Assembly (NCBI GenBank): GCA_964453525.1 | Contig: CAYVOV010000003.1 | Span: 62,001-126,000, forward strand | Length of the DNA stretch: 64,000 nt | Source: CAYVOV01 sp964453525 | GTDB taxonomy: Bacteria; Chloroflexota; Dehalococcoidia; Dehalococcoidales; UBA2162 | Direction: 5' to 3' | In this document: one piece after another, positions 1-8,259 of the stretch | Layout: every line of letters begins with the position of its first letter | Numbering within the stretch: the first letter of the stretch is position 1 | Translations under genes and position numbers: made by a program | The notes under the pieces: generated by a model | Told to the model about the DNA's origin: nothing | Database searches by the model: none | The model's input: only the letters and a program-made list of their open reading frames with translations

Positions 1-300
1 ATTACAATCGTAATCGTGACCCATGATATGTCTGTCACCGGCAAAGTCCAGCGCGTCGTCACCATCCGTGACGGTAGAACCAGTCTGGAATCCGTCCGGG
101 GAACAGGCTCTGTTTCAATAGATAAAGAAGCGCCGGAAACCTATGAGGAATTTATTGTCCTGGATGGCTTCGGACGTCTTCAAATCCCTCAGGAGTACGT
201 GGATAAATTGAAATTGAAAGGAAGAGTGAAGGTTCATCTTGAGAACGACCATATTACAGTCTGGCCGGAGGATAATGACAGGGGAGAAGACAGGCAATGA
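1..300 (+). CDS. ABC transporter ATP-binding protein, 3' fragment with AbrB-like tail
   Basis: The frame is open from base 1, so only the C-terminal part of the protein is present. The first residues read ITIVIVTHDMS, the end of an ABC ATPase with the H-loop histidine in THD. After the nucleotide-binding domain there is an extension of about 50 residues (FIVLDGFGRLQIP, then EYVDKLKLKGRVKVHLE) that resembles the swapped-hairpin SpoVT/AbrB fold. The gene overlaps the next ATPase by four bases (ATGA), so the two are translationally coupled. The pair fits a MacB/LolD-type exporter whose permease genes lie left of the window. Substrate unknown. Confidence 0.8.
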   Translation: MTIVIVTHDMSVTGKVQRVVTIRDGRTSLESVRGTGSVSIDKEAPETYEEFIVLDGFGRLQIPQEYVDKLKLKGRVKVHLENDHITVWPEDNDRGEDRQ

Positions 301-974
301 CTGCACCGCTGGTTTTAGCAAGTAACCTTGAAAGAGTATTCAACCTGGGCAGTGAGCAGATAAGGGCCATCCATGGTGTTGACATGGAGGTTACTTCAGG
401 TCGGCTAATGGTAATCACCGGGCGGTCAGGCTCGGGAAAAACGACCCTGCTTAATCTGCTCGGTGGGCTGGACACTCCCACATCCGGTGCCGTTTATTTT
501 CAGGAGCAGGACCTGTCAGGACTCTCGGAATGGGAGTTGACGCAGCTACGCCGCCGTCATATCGGCTTTATCTTTCAGTCCTTCGGTCTGCTCTCCTTGC
601 TTTCGGCCTATGAAAATGTAGAGCTTCCCCTGCGAATCAGCGAGTGGGACAGGGCGGAGCGGCAGAAAAGAGCGGCGGACTGTCTTGAGATGGTGGGCCT
701 GAGCAGTCGTTCCCATCACCGACCATACGAACTATCAGGTGGCGAGTTACAGCGGGTGGCTGTGGCCCGGGCTATTGCTCACCGGCCTGCCCTTATACTT
801 GCCGATGAGCCGACCGGTGAGCTGGACCTGGCAAAGGGGGCGGAAATCATCAGATTGCTAAAAGAGATAGCTGCCGAAGAAAATGTGGGTATAGTGGTTG
901 CCACCCATGATGAAGCAATGGCGGAGATTGCCGACGTGACAAGGCAATTAAGCGACGGTACTTTCATTACTTAA
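297..974 (+). CDS. ABC transporter ATP-binding protein (MacB/LolD type)
   Basis: A complete 225-residue ABC ATPase. It has Walker A GRSGSGKT at 42-49, a Q-loop in IFQSFGLL, the signature LSGGELQ near 146, Walker B LILADEP at 166-172, and the H-loop His near 204. The sequence is closest to the lipoprotein-releasing/macrolide exporter class (LolD, MacB, FtsE-like), which energises extrusion by a FtsX-type permease. The start overlaps the preceding ATPase gene by four bases. No permease follows; the next gene is convergent. The 115 bp gap after it contains no convincing terminator hairpin. Confidence 0.92.
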   Translation: MTAPLVLASNLERVFNLGSEQIRAIHGVDMEVTSGRLMVITGRSGSGKTTLLNLLGGLDTPTSGAVYFQEQDLSGLSEWELTQLRRRHIGFIFQSFGLLSLLSAYENVELPLRISEWDRAERQKRAADCLEMVGLSSRSHHRPYELSGGELQRVAVARAIAHRPALILADEPTGELDLAKGAEIIRLLKEIAAEENVGIVVATHDEAMAEIADVTRQLSDGTFIT

Positions 975-1089
975 ATTATCATTAGCGTCCGGTCAAGATG
1001 ACTGCTTTACACGGTGAAATCTGCTTGACTCCGGGTGATTGGGGCCGTCCATGTCACCCTGAACGTATCAATTATAAAAGTGTAACAGC

Positions 1090-2667
1090 TTACGCCACAT
1101 GACTAATCCTGGCGCCTCTGAGTTCAACTCTCTTTCTCGCTTCCGTGAGGTCAATTGCCTCTTTGTTGAGGTTGACTCCCTGGCTTTCCAGCGTCCTCCT
1201 GAGGGTCGGGATGTCCACCTGTCTGGGCGATATCCCCTGCTTCACGGCAATTGCGGCGGCCGTACCGGCCGCCTGTCCCCAGTGCATACAAGGCACCATC
1301 CCGCGACACGGTCCCGGTTCATGTGCCATATAGGTCATTGAAATCGTCTGTCCGGCAACGAGGAGCCTGTTGATATCTTTAGGAATAAGACAGCGGTACG
1401 GAACACCGAAAACTGTCTGGAAATATGAAACGTCACTTATCTGGCGGTGGTATTTCTCATTTCCCTGACTGCCATCCGAAGGATGCATAATCCATCCCCG
1501 GTCTTCCGATACTTCCGGGTCCGGCCAGGTAAGGGTAATCAGGCAGATATCATCATCAAAAGTACGGCCATCACGTATATCTTTTCTGGTCGGAACATAG
1601 TCCCCTATTATTCGCCTGGAATCCTGCAACCCAATACTGTGAGCGGTATCGATAAGGAAGGATGCTTCGAATCCGGGGACGGTCTTCAGGAACTGAACAA
1701 ATTGCCGAATACGCTTTCTTCCATCAAGCTCTGCCTGACAGACGTCCTCGGCGTTCCAGGGGAAGCGTTTGAAGATATGAATAATGTCAAAGTATCCGAT
1801 TCCACGCTCTATGGCTGACGGAGAAACCCCGCAGATGCTGAAACCTTCCCGTCCCCAGCCGGTCTGCCAGTCAGGCGGAAGGTCACCTTTTTTCTTGGCT
1901 TCTTTAACATGTGAGAACCATCCACCCATACCCTGTATCGAAGCCATATTTGTCCCATCGAAATCTCCGGGGGGCACACCGGAGCCGGGCGTGAAGTCAT
2001 CCGGATGCTCCCTGGCGTAATCCGCTATCTTCTGGTAATTGATACCTCCCACCCGGAACAGCATTATCATAGCCATTAAATAGCCGCTCTGCGGAAGCTT
2101 ATCGATTGGCGCTCCAGCCCTTGCCGCTATATCGGCATCACCGGTGGCATCTATTACCACATCGGCCAGTATCGCCTGCCGCCCGGACTTGTTTTCAATG
2201 ATAATACCCTTGATTTCCCGGTTTTCAACGATGGCATCGACAGTCCAGGTGTTTGTCAGCATTTTGGCGCCGGATTCCTCCACCATATCAGTGGCTATAT
2301 ATTTCCACTCTTCAGGGTCGATTGAAATATGGTAGGTAAGCGGAGCAATACCGGTTTCCGGAGTTTGTGTCCGATATCTTTCGAGTAATTTCGCCGCCCC
2401 GATATCATCCAGCCTTTCGGCAAATTCTTTTGAAAACCCGGTTAAGATATCGGTGGCGCCACCGAACCAGACCTGAAATGATGCGGTAGCCATCCCGCCG
2501 AGAAAAGAATTACGCTCAACGAGGAGCACGTTGGCGCCGTTTCTGGCAGCGCAAACGGCCGCTGCTAGTCCTGCTGGATCACTACCGGCAACCACAACAT
2601 CTACTTTTTTATATACCGGTGTATTGCGAGCTGCCTCTTTTACGAATTTGATATCACCCTTTACCAT
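1090..2667 (-). CDS. FAD-dependent oxidoreductase (FAD_oxidored family)
   Basis: A 525-residue flavoprotein. An N-terminal Rossmann fold (DVVVAGSDPAGLAAAV, then ERNSFLGG) binds the FAD ADP moiety. DVVIDATGDADIAARAGAP and the C-terminal RLLVAGQTIS segment are typical of this FAD-dependent dehydrogenase/fumarate-reductase-like family. The usual GxGxxG is GSDPAG here, with Asp in place of the second glycine. ATG at 2667 sits six bases behind AAGGAGGT; a GTG three bases earlier is the alternative. Transcription converges with the ABC genes. The substrate cannot be read from sequence. Monocistronic as far as can be seen. Confidence 0.8.
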   Translation of the reverse strand: MVKGDIKFVKEAARNTPVYKKVDVVVAGSDPAGLAAAVCAARNGANVLLVERNSFLGGMATASFQVWFGGATDILTGFSKEFAERLDDIGAAKLLERYRTQTPETGIAPLTYHISIDPEEWKYIATDMVEESGAKMLTNTWTVDAIVENREIKGIIIENKSGRQAILADVVIDATGDADIAARAGAPIDKLPQSGYLMAMIMLFRVGGINYQKIADYAREHPDDFTPGSGVPPGDFDGTNMASIQGMGGWFSHVKEAKKKGDLPPDWQTGWGREGFSICGVSPSAIERGIGYFDIIHIFKRFPWNAEDVCQAELDGRKRIRQFVQFLKTVPGFEASFLIDTAHSIGLQDSRRIIGDYVPTRKDIRDGRTFDDDICLITLTWPDPEVSEDRGWIMHPSDGSQGNEKYHRQISDVSYFQTVFGVPYRCLIPKDINRLLVAGQTISMTYMAHEPGPCRGMVPCMHWGQAAGTAAAIAVKQGISPRQVDIPTLRRTLESQGVNLNKEAIDLTEARKRVELRGARISHVA

Positions 2668-2824
2668 CACATACCTCCTTACTTACGGCTCTGTGTATTG
2701 AGCAGTGTAGATGGAGGCGGTGAAGTTGTCAATATCGCTCGGGCTGCTGGCAATCCGGTGAGCTGAATGATAAGACGGGTAATTTGTTTTTTGTATTTGC
2801 CTTACCTTTTATCCTGGTTATACC

Positions 2825-3520
2825 TTACGCCGAATCTTTAAACTGGTAGCCTACTCCGGGAACAGTGAGTATGTATCTGGGTTCCGTTGAGTCATCTTCG
2901 AGCTTGTTTCGCAGGCGGCGGATGAAGACATGAAGATACTCTCTTTCTTCCATGTATTCAGGACCCCATACCCTGTTGAGAAGATGAGTATGGGTGAGGA
3001 CTTTCCCGGCATTTGTGACGAGTTCCTGTAAAAGGTTGTATTCTGTAGGTGTCAGTGTAACTTCTTTTTCAGCCACGTTTATTTGTCTTCGGGCGAAATT
3101 AATGCTCAGGTCACCGCTGTGAAAGGAAGGTTCTGCCGGAGCGGCAGTGATTTCCTGGGTACGGCGTAATACTGCCTGAACTCTGGCTACGAGCTCATCT
3201 TTACCGAATGGTTTGGTGATATAGTCGTCGGCACCGAGGTTCAGGCACTTCACTTTATCGTCCTGGTTACCCCGGGCACTGAGTATAATAATCGGAACCT
3301 GAGACCACTGACGGGTCTGGCGGCAGACTTCCATACCATCGATAAAGGGCATCATGATATCGAGAATTACCAGGTCGGGTAGTTCAGATTCGATTGCCTT
3401 GAGAGCTTCGGCACCGTCCATTGCCACCAGTACTTCAAAACTATTATCTTTCAGGGTGGCACGGAGGAATTTTATTATGCTCAGTTCATCGTCCGCTATC
3501 AGGATGCGTTTTTTCTTCAT
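2825..3520 (-). CDS. OmpR/KdpE-family response regulator
   Basis: A 231-residue two-domain regulator. The receiver domain has the acidic pair DD at 10-11, phospho-acceptor Asp54 in VILDIMMP and the conserved Lys in TKPFG. The C-terminal winged helix (EVTLTPTEYNLLQELV to VPGVGYQF) is of the OmpR class and binds DNA. The ATG at 3520 follows a GAG Shine-Dalgarno-like stretch; a GTG at 3532 would add four residues. It is the last gene downstream of the kinase at 4603-7326, about 60 bases after another receiver gene, and is a likely output of that operon. Confidence 0.9.
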   Translation of the reverse strand: MKKKRILIADDELSIIKFLRATLKDNSFEVLVAMDGAEALKAIESELPDLVILDIMMPFIDGMEVCRQTRQWSQVPIIILSARGNQDDKVKCLNLGADDYITKPFGKDELVARVQAVLRRTQEITAAPAEPSFHSGDLSINFARRQINVAEKEVTLTPTEYNLLQELVTNAGKVLTHTHLLNRVWGPEYMEEREYLHVFIRRLRNKLEDDSTEPRYILTVPGVGYQFKDSA

Positions 3521-3581
3521 GCCGTATCTCACATGGGTGTATATCCTTTTTACTATTAAAGTAGTTCACAGAGTTTACAGG

Positions 3582-4223
3582 TTATCGGACCTCTCTTTTT
3601 TTCAAGACTCTGAGCAGGGCGTCTCTGAATTCCTCAACGGAGGAAATCGGCTCCTGTAGTTCTTTTGGTAGACTGGAAAGCGCCGTTTTGCCGCCATCGG
3701 ACTTTTTAGCTGCTAATTCATGGAGTAGTTTGTGCTCTCTGGCCAGGCTGCTGACAAGCTCGTTAAATTGCTCCTGCATTCGTTCGGTTTGTTCTACAAC
3801 ATTCCTCTGTAGAGTTTCGTAACGGTTCTTTTCAAGCAGCGACTGGTGAAATCTATCTATAGCGTTGTTCAATTTATCCTGTATCTCGTCATGGTCAAAG
3901 GGCTTGGTGATATAATCGGCAGCTCCTAGCTGCATAGCATTGATAGCAGTTTGCATATCGGCAACGGCAGTAACCATAATCACGCAGCAATCGGTGTGGT
4001 CATTAGCCAGTTTTTTAAGCACATCTATACCGGACATATTCGGCATCATTATATCCAGTAGCATAATCCTGGCTTCATCCAGTGACAGTTTATACAGGGC
4101 TTCCTGACCATCGGCCGCTGTAACTACCTGATAGCCAATACTCTCAAGCATTCGCTTCAGGACACTGCGCACCGCTTCTTCATCATCTACAACCATTATT
4201 GTGTCTGTTTTCATGGTCATCAT
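3582..4223 (-). CDS. response regulator, receiver plus coiled coil
   Basis: 213 residues. Residues 1-125 form a CheY-like receiver with DDEE near 13-16, Asp57 in LLDIMMP and Lys in TKPFD. The remainder is a charged, probably coiled-coil segment (EKNRYETLQRNVVEQTER onward) without a recognisable DNA-binding or enzymatic output domain. It overlaps the upstream receiver gene by four bases. It may pass phosphate or signal by protein contact rather than bind DNA; the output is unknown. Confidence 0.85.
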   Translation of the reverse strand: MMTMKTDTIMVVDDEEAVRSVLKRMLESIGYQVVTAADGQEALYKLSLDEARIMLLDIMMPNMSGIDVLKKLANDHTDCCVIMVTAVADMQTAINAMQLGAADYITKPFDHDEIQDKLNNAIDRFHQSLLEKNRYETLQRNVVEQTERMQEQFNELVSSLAREHKLLHELAAKKSDGGKTALSSLPKELQEPISSVEEFRDALLRVLKKREVR

Positions 4224-4606
4224 TCTACCTCTTTGAAAAATTCCCTTACTGTATCCTCAAGCTCCTCCGTGGTGAATGGTTTGGGCAAGAATCGCTTTGT
4301 AGAAAGTTTTATATCTTCTTCAATTTCTTCATTATGAACATCTCCACTGGTGAAAATTACCCGCTCAGCCTGTGCCGGATGGTGTTCTTTAAGCCATTGA
4401 TAGAGCTCAATGCCATTCATGGCTGGTGTCCTGATATCAATCAAGCACAGGTTATACTCCCAGATGGCAAGTATTTCCTGCGCTATCTTTGAATTGATAG
4501 CAATATCTACCTTATATCCTGCTTTAGTAAGTATTTTGCTGCACATCAGGTTAATGCTCGGCTCATCATCAACTACAAGAATTGTTATTGGTTTGATTTC
4601 AGTCAC
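4220..4606 (-). CDS. single-domain response regulator (CheY-like)
   Basis: A 128-residue stand-alone receiver. VVDDEP supplies the acidic pocket, Asp57 lies in LIDIRTP, and Lys is in LPKPFT. There is no output domain. It overlaps the histidine kinase gene at its start and the second receiver gene at its end, by four bases each, so all three are translationally coupled. A free receiver between a hybrid-free kinase and two further regulators suggests a branched phosphorelay or phosphate sink. Confidence 0.87.
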   Translation of the reverse strand: MTEIKPITILVVDDEPSINLMCSKILTKAGYKVDIAINSKIAQEILAIWEYNLCLIDIRTPAMNGIELYQWLKEHHPAQAERVIFTSGDVHNEEIEEDIKLSTKRFLPKPFTTEELEDTVREFFKEVE

Positions 4607-7326
4607 TCAATCTTCTCCTTCTCTGCAGTCTCTAATATCGGTAGTTCGATAATAAACGTTGCTCCTTCGCCAGGTTCACTTTCAGCATATATTTTACCGT
4701 TGTGTTTGGTGATTATGCCGTGGCAGATACTCAGACCGAGTCCGGTACCTTTGCCGATTTCTTTTGTCGTGAAGAAGGGGTCAAACAGGTATTTAATATT
4801 CTCTTTTTCGATGCCAGGTCCATTATCGGTAAAAGAAGCCCGAATAATATCTCCAACTCTTTCTGTTGTAATTGTCAGCGTACCTCTGCCATTCTTCTCT
4901 ATCATGAAATGTTCGGCATTGATGATTATGTTTAGAAAGACCTGCTGCAGTTCGAAACCGTTAGACAGCACTGGAGGCAGGTTGGCATCATAATTTTTAA
5001 TAACGGTGATATTGTTAACCTTCTGTTCATAGCTGCGCATTGCTATTACTTCGTCAATAATTTTGTTTATATCTGTCTTGCTTATTTCCTCCGGGTGTTT
5101 TCTTGAGAAAATAAGCAAGTTCCTTACTATCTCGGCAGTACGTTTTGCTTCTCTGTTGATAATAACGAGGTCTTCTCTGATGTTAACAGGGGTTTCTTTT
5201 TCAAGTAACAGGTCAGAGAAGCCGATAATCCCGGTAAGAGGATTGTTGATTTCATGGGCGATACCGGAAGATAGCTCCCCGATTGCCGCCAGGCGGTCGG
5301 TGACGATAAGCTGCTCATTATTTTTAATTCGGTCTGTAATATCCTCCGAAATGGCGACGAGACCGATTTTTTGTCCTGAAGTGTCAGACAGGAGAGAGGC
5401 GCTTAGCTCTGCGGGGAATTTATCTCCATTCTTCTTCAGTAAAGTGTATTCTTCCGGACCGGCGTATCCTTCTTTCAGTGCTTTTTCCAGATTGACTTTG
5501 GCGCGGCTGCGGTGCTTTATATCGACCAGGTCATAAAGGCTTCTCCCGATTAGCTCTTCTTTGTTTTCATAACCATGCATATGAAGTATGGAGTCGTTTA
5601 TCTGGATTATCTTTCCCTCGATATCAGTGACGGTTATGCCTTCCGGTACGGCTTCATAAATCAGGCGTAGTTTTTCTTCAGACTCCTTGAGTACCTCTTC
5701 CATTTTCTTACGCTCGGTTATATCAACCCAGCTTGAAAGCAGATAATTTAATTCCCCATTGGTTTCTACCGGAGCATTGGTTATTTCAACCCAGAATTTC
5801 TCGCCGTTTTTCTTCTGGAACTCAATTTCATATCCTTTCAGGCCGTGGTGCATATTCTCCTTCAATCTGGAAATGCCTTCTTCCGATGCTCCCTGGTGCC
5901 AGAAAGGGTACGGGGCTTTCCTGCCGATAAGCTCTTCGGCGGAATAACCGGTCAGTTTTTCAAGCGCCGTATTAACGTACCTTATTGATGTGTCCGGGTT
6001 AATAACGTTTATCGGATTTGGTGAATTATTCAGCAGGCTTGACCGGAATGCTTCGCTTTCCCGTAGCGCCTGTTCCGCCAGCTTGCGTTCGGTGATGTCG
6101 TTGGCGAGTGTTACCCATCCGTAGTGTCTACCGTTTCCTTCTATGGCCTGTGCATTAACATCAACCCATACCTCGCCGCGTGGGGTAAGGTAGCGCTGGT
6201 CCTCCTTGTTATATCCCTTGGTCAGCAGCGTCTCGATACGTTCCTGGTTCTGGCCGGGATAATCCTCGACAGTGGAAATAATATCGCCGATATATTTGCC
6301 AATGGCTCTGGATTCCCTGATACCGAACATCTGTTCACTGACTTCGTTCCAGTAGGTTACCTTGAAATCATTATCAATAGCGAAAACGCATTCGTGGATT
6401 GATTTCAGGGCGGCATCCGAGAACAGCAGTGCTTCCTTCGCCTGCTTTAGTTCGGTAATATCCAGGTGGTTCCCCAGTGTAGCTCTGCGTCCGTTGTACT
6501 GGATTGAGCTGACACTTTCCACGGCCCATCTTACGCTTCCATCTTTATGGAGGACTCTGAATTCATAGGGGGTATGACGTTCGCCTTTCAACATCTGAAT
6601 AGCATTGTTTCTGGCAGTCGGCCGGTCTTCAGGGGCAACCAGGTTAAAGGCATCCATTTCCAGAAGCTCGTCTTCGCTGTAGCCGCTGAACTCTGAAAAT
6701 TGGGGATTGACATATTCATACTTGCCATCCTGAACGATATAGACACCCACCGGCGAATTGGTGGCTAAATTCTCAAACATTTCCTGCGAGTCCCTTCGCT
6801 CGAAGTGCAGGCCTGTCAGTTCAGTGATAGCGGAGATCAGTTTTTTTTCTTCGTCAAGAAACAGGCTTTCATTATTGGCTGCCCTGTTTTCCAGGTAGCC
6901 CACTTCTACAAAGCCGACACGGGTTCCCTGTTCCTCTATATCAGAAGTTATTTTCCATTCTGTGTCTTTGTAATTTTTTGACCGGTACTCGTCTCCACAG
7001 GCAGCAATTCTTGTATAAGTGATTTCCGGGTATTGCATTCCCGGCGGTATGGAGTCTGCAACCTCTTTAAGCACTTCAACACCGGGAATGCTTTGATTCT
7101 GAGTAATGCTTGAGATAGCATAAAGACAGCGTAGCTCTTTCATACGTTTTCGTACGTCATGTTCCAGCCGCACTGTTCTGGCTTTGCTTCCACTCCTTTC
7201 TGGAAACATTGCGTCTTCAGAAGCAGCAAAAAAGGCGGCCGTAAACTTGTTTCTGACTTCAAGCTCTCGCTCGGCAATACTCTGATTCTTGTTCTTTTTA
7301 TTCTCCGCCAAAATCCTGCCTCTCAT
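4603..7326 (-). CDS. multi-PAS sensor histidine kinase
   Basis: 907 residues without transmembrane segments, so probably a cytoplasmic sensor. An N-terminal region of about 190 residues, possibly GAF-like, is followed by four PAS/PAC modules, then a HisKA dimerisation domain with phospho-acceptor His near 691 in SSGIAHEINNP, and a HATPase domain with DNGPGI, FDPFFTTK and GTGLGLS boxes. The third PAS module is very close to one in the kinase at 8260-11250. The start is uncertain: the ATG at 7326 lacks a clear Shine-Dalgarno. It heads an operon with three response regulators. Confidence 0.9.
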   Translation of the reverse strand: MRGRILAENKKNKNQSIAERELEVRNKFTAAFFAASEDAMFPERSGSKARTVRLEHDVRKRMKELRCLYAISSITQNQSIPGVEVLKEVADSIPPGMQYPEITYTRIAACGDEYRSKNYKDTEWKITSDIEEQGTRVGFVEVGYLENRAANNESLFLDEEKKLISAITELTGLHFERRDSQEMFENLATNSPVGVYIVQDGKYEYVNPQFSEFSGYSEDELLEMDAFNLVAPEDRPTARNNAIQMLKGERHTPYEFRVLHKDGSVRWAVESVSSIQYNGRRATLGNHLDITELKQAKEALLFSDAALKSIHECVFAIDNDFKVTYWNEVSEQMFGIRESRAIGKYIGDIISTVEDYPGQNQERIETLLTKGYNKEDQRYLTPRGEVWVDVNAQAIEGNGRHYGWVTLANDITERKLAEQALRESEAFRSSLLNNSPNPINVINPDTSIRYVNTALEKLTGYSAEELIGRKAPYPFWHQGASEEGISRLKENMHHGLKGYEIEFQKKNGEKFWVEITNAPVETNGELNYLLSSWVDITERKKMEEVLKESEEKLRLIYEAVPEGITVTDIEGKIIQINDSILHMHGYENKEELIGRSLYDLVDIKHRSRAKVNLEKALKEGYAGPEEYTLLKKNGDKFPAELSASLLSDTSGQKIGLVAISEDITDRIKNNEQLIVTDRLAAIGELSSGIAHEINNPLTGIIGFSDLLLEKETPVNIREDLVIINREAKRTAEIVRNLLIFSRKHPEEISKTDINKIIDEVIAMRSYEQKVNNITVIKNYDANLPPVLSNGFELQQVFLNIIINAEHFMIEKNGRGTLTITTERVGDIIRASFTDNGPGIEKENIKYLFDPFFTTKEIGKGTGLGLSICHGIITKHNGKIYAESEPGEGATFIIELPILETAEKEKIE

Positions 7327-7440
7327 CTGGTTTTGGGTATTTGATGTAGCCGCTTACTCTGGCTTCTTCGTGAAGCAAAAATATTGGTGCGCCGTACAGA
7401 CTTATTTTATGTCTGACGTTCAGATATGATTATCCAGTTA

Positions 7441-7470
7441 ATAATACAGAGTAGTAAGATATAAAGTCAG
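7441..7470 (-). promoter_or_regulatory. predicted sigma-70-type promoter for the PAS kinase operon
   Basis: On the minus strand CTGACT (7465-7470) and TATTAT (7441-7446) are separated by 18 bases. Transcription would begin near 7434, giving a leader of about 108 bases before the kinase start. The rest of the 290 bp gap from 7327 to 7616 shows no gene or clear terminator. Match by eye only. Confidence 0.35.
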
Positions 7471-7616
7471 CCAGAAATTGTGAGAGAAATTGTGATTTTT
7501 CAGGTTTCTTTTTCTGATTTTTCTGTGGCAATGTTTACAGTGGAGGATACGCCGCTTGCATTCAGCGCCACCGAGGGTTAACCGGGACGGCTAGAGGAAA
7601 AACACCATCCCGTGTA

Positions 7617-8246
7617 TCACGCCAGATGATTATCCGTGGCGTAACGGATCAGTTCGGCATTACTTTTGATCTGTAATTTCCGGAGAATGCGTGTCCGGTA
7701 TGTGTAGATGGTACTTGTACTAAGGAACAGCTCTTTGGCGATATGTTGAACACTCAATCCCCGGGCAATCATTTGCATTATCTGGTATTCGCGGTCAGCA
7801 AGTGTCTCATGCGGCTCTTTGTCTGAGTCATCTGTTAATTGTGAAGCTAGCTTCTCCCCGAGTGAGGTACTGATATACCTGCCACCGGCGGCTACCTTTT
7901 TTATCGCCCCAACCAGCTCAGCGGGGGCGCTGTCTTTAGTCAGGTAACCTAAAGCGCCAGCTTTTAGTGACCGTATGGCAAATTGCTCTTCGGGGTGCAT
8001 ACTCAACATCAGTACCCGGACTTCGGGCCTTTGCCGCTTGAGTTCTTTCAGGACATCCAGCCCGTTCAGGTCCGGCATCGTAATATCTAGAAGGATAACA
8101 TCATAATCCTTACTCAGAATCGCACGTAAAGCCTCCTGCCCGGTGCCGGCCTCACCGGCGATTACTATTTCAGGAGTTTCAGCGACAATCTGCCTTAATC
8201 CGCGGCGAACAATAACGTGGTCATCAGCAATGAAAGTTCTAATCAT
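7617..8246 (-). CDS. NarL/LuxR-family response regulator
   Basis: 209 residues. The receiver domain has DD at 8-9, Asp54 in LLDITMP and Lys in TKDSA. A C-terminal LuxR-type helix-turn-helix (LADREYQIMQMIARG, then LSVQHIAKELFLS and TIYTYRTRILRKL) follows. ATG at 8246 lies behind AAGGAG. The gene is 13 bases downstream of a NarL-type kinase and is its obvious partner. Target genes are not evident. Confidence 0.92.
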   Translation of the reverse strand: MIRTFIADDHVIVRRGLRQIVAETPEIVIAGEAGTGQEALRAILSKDYDVILLDITMPDLNGLDVLKELKRQRPEVRVLMLSMHPEEQFAIRSLKAGALGYLTKDSAPAELVGAIKKVAAGGRYISTSLGEKLASQLTDDSDKEPHETLADREYQIMQMIARGLSVQHIAKELFLSTSTIYTYRTRILRKLQIKSNAELIRYATDNHLA

Positions 8247-8259
8247 ACATTACTCCTTC

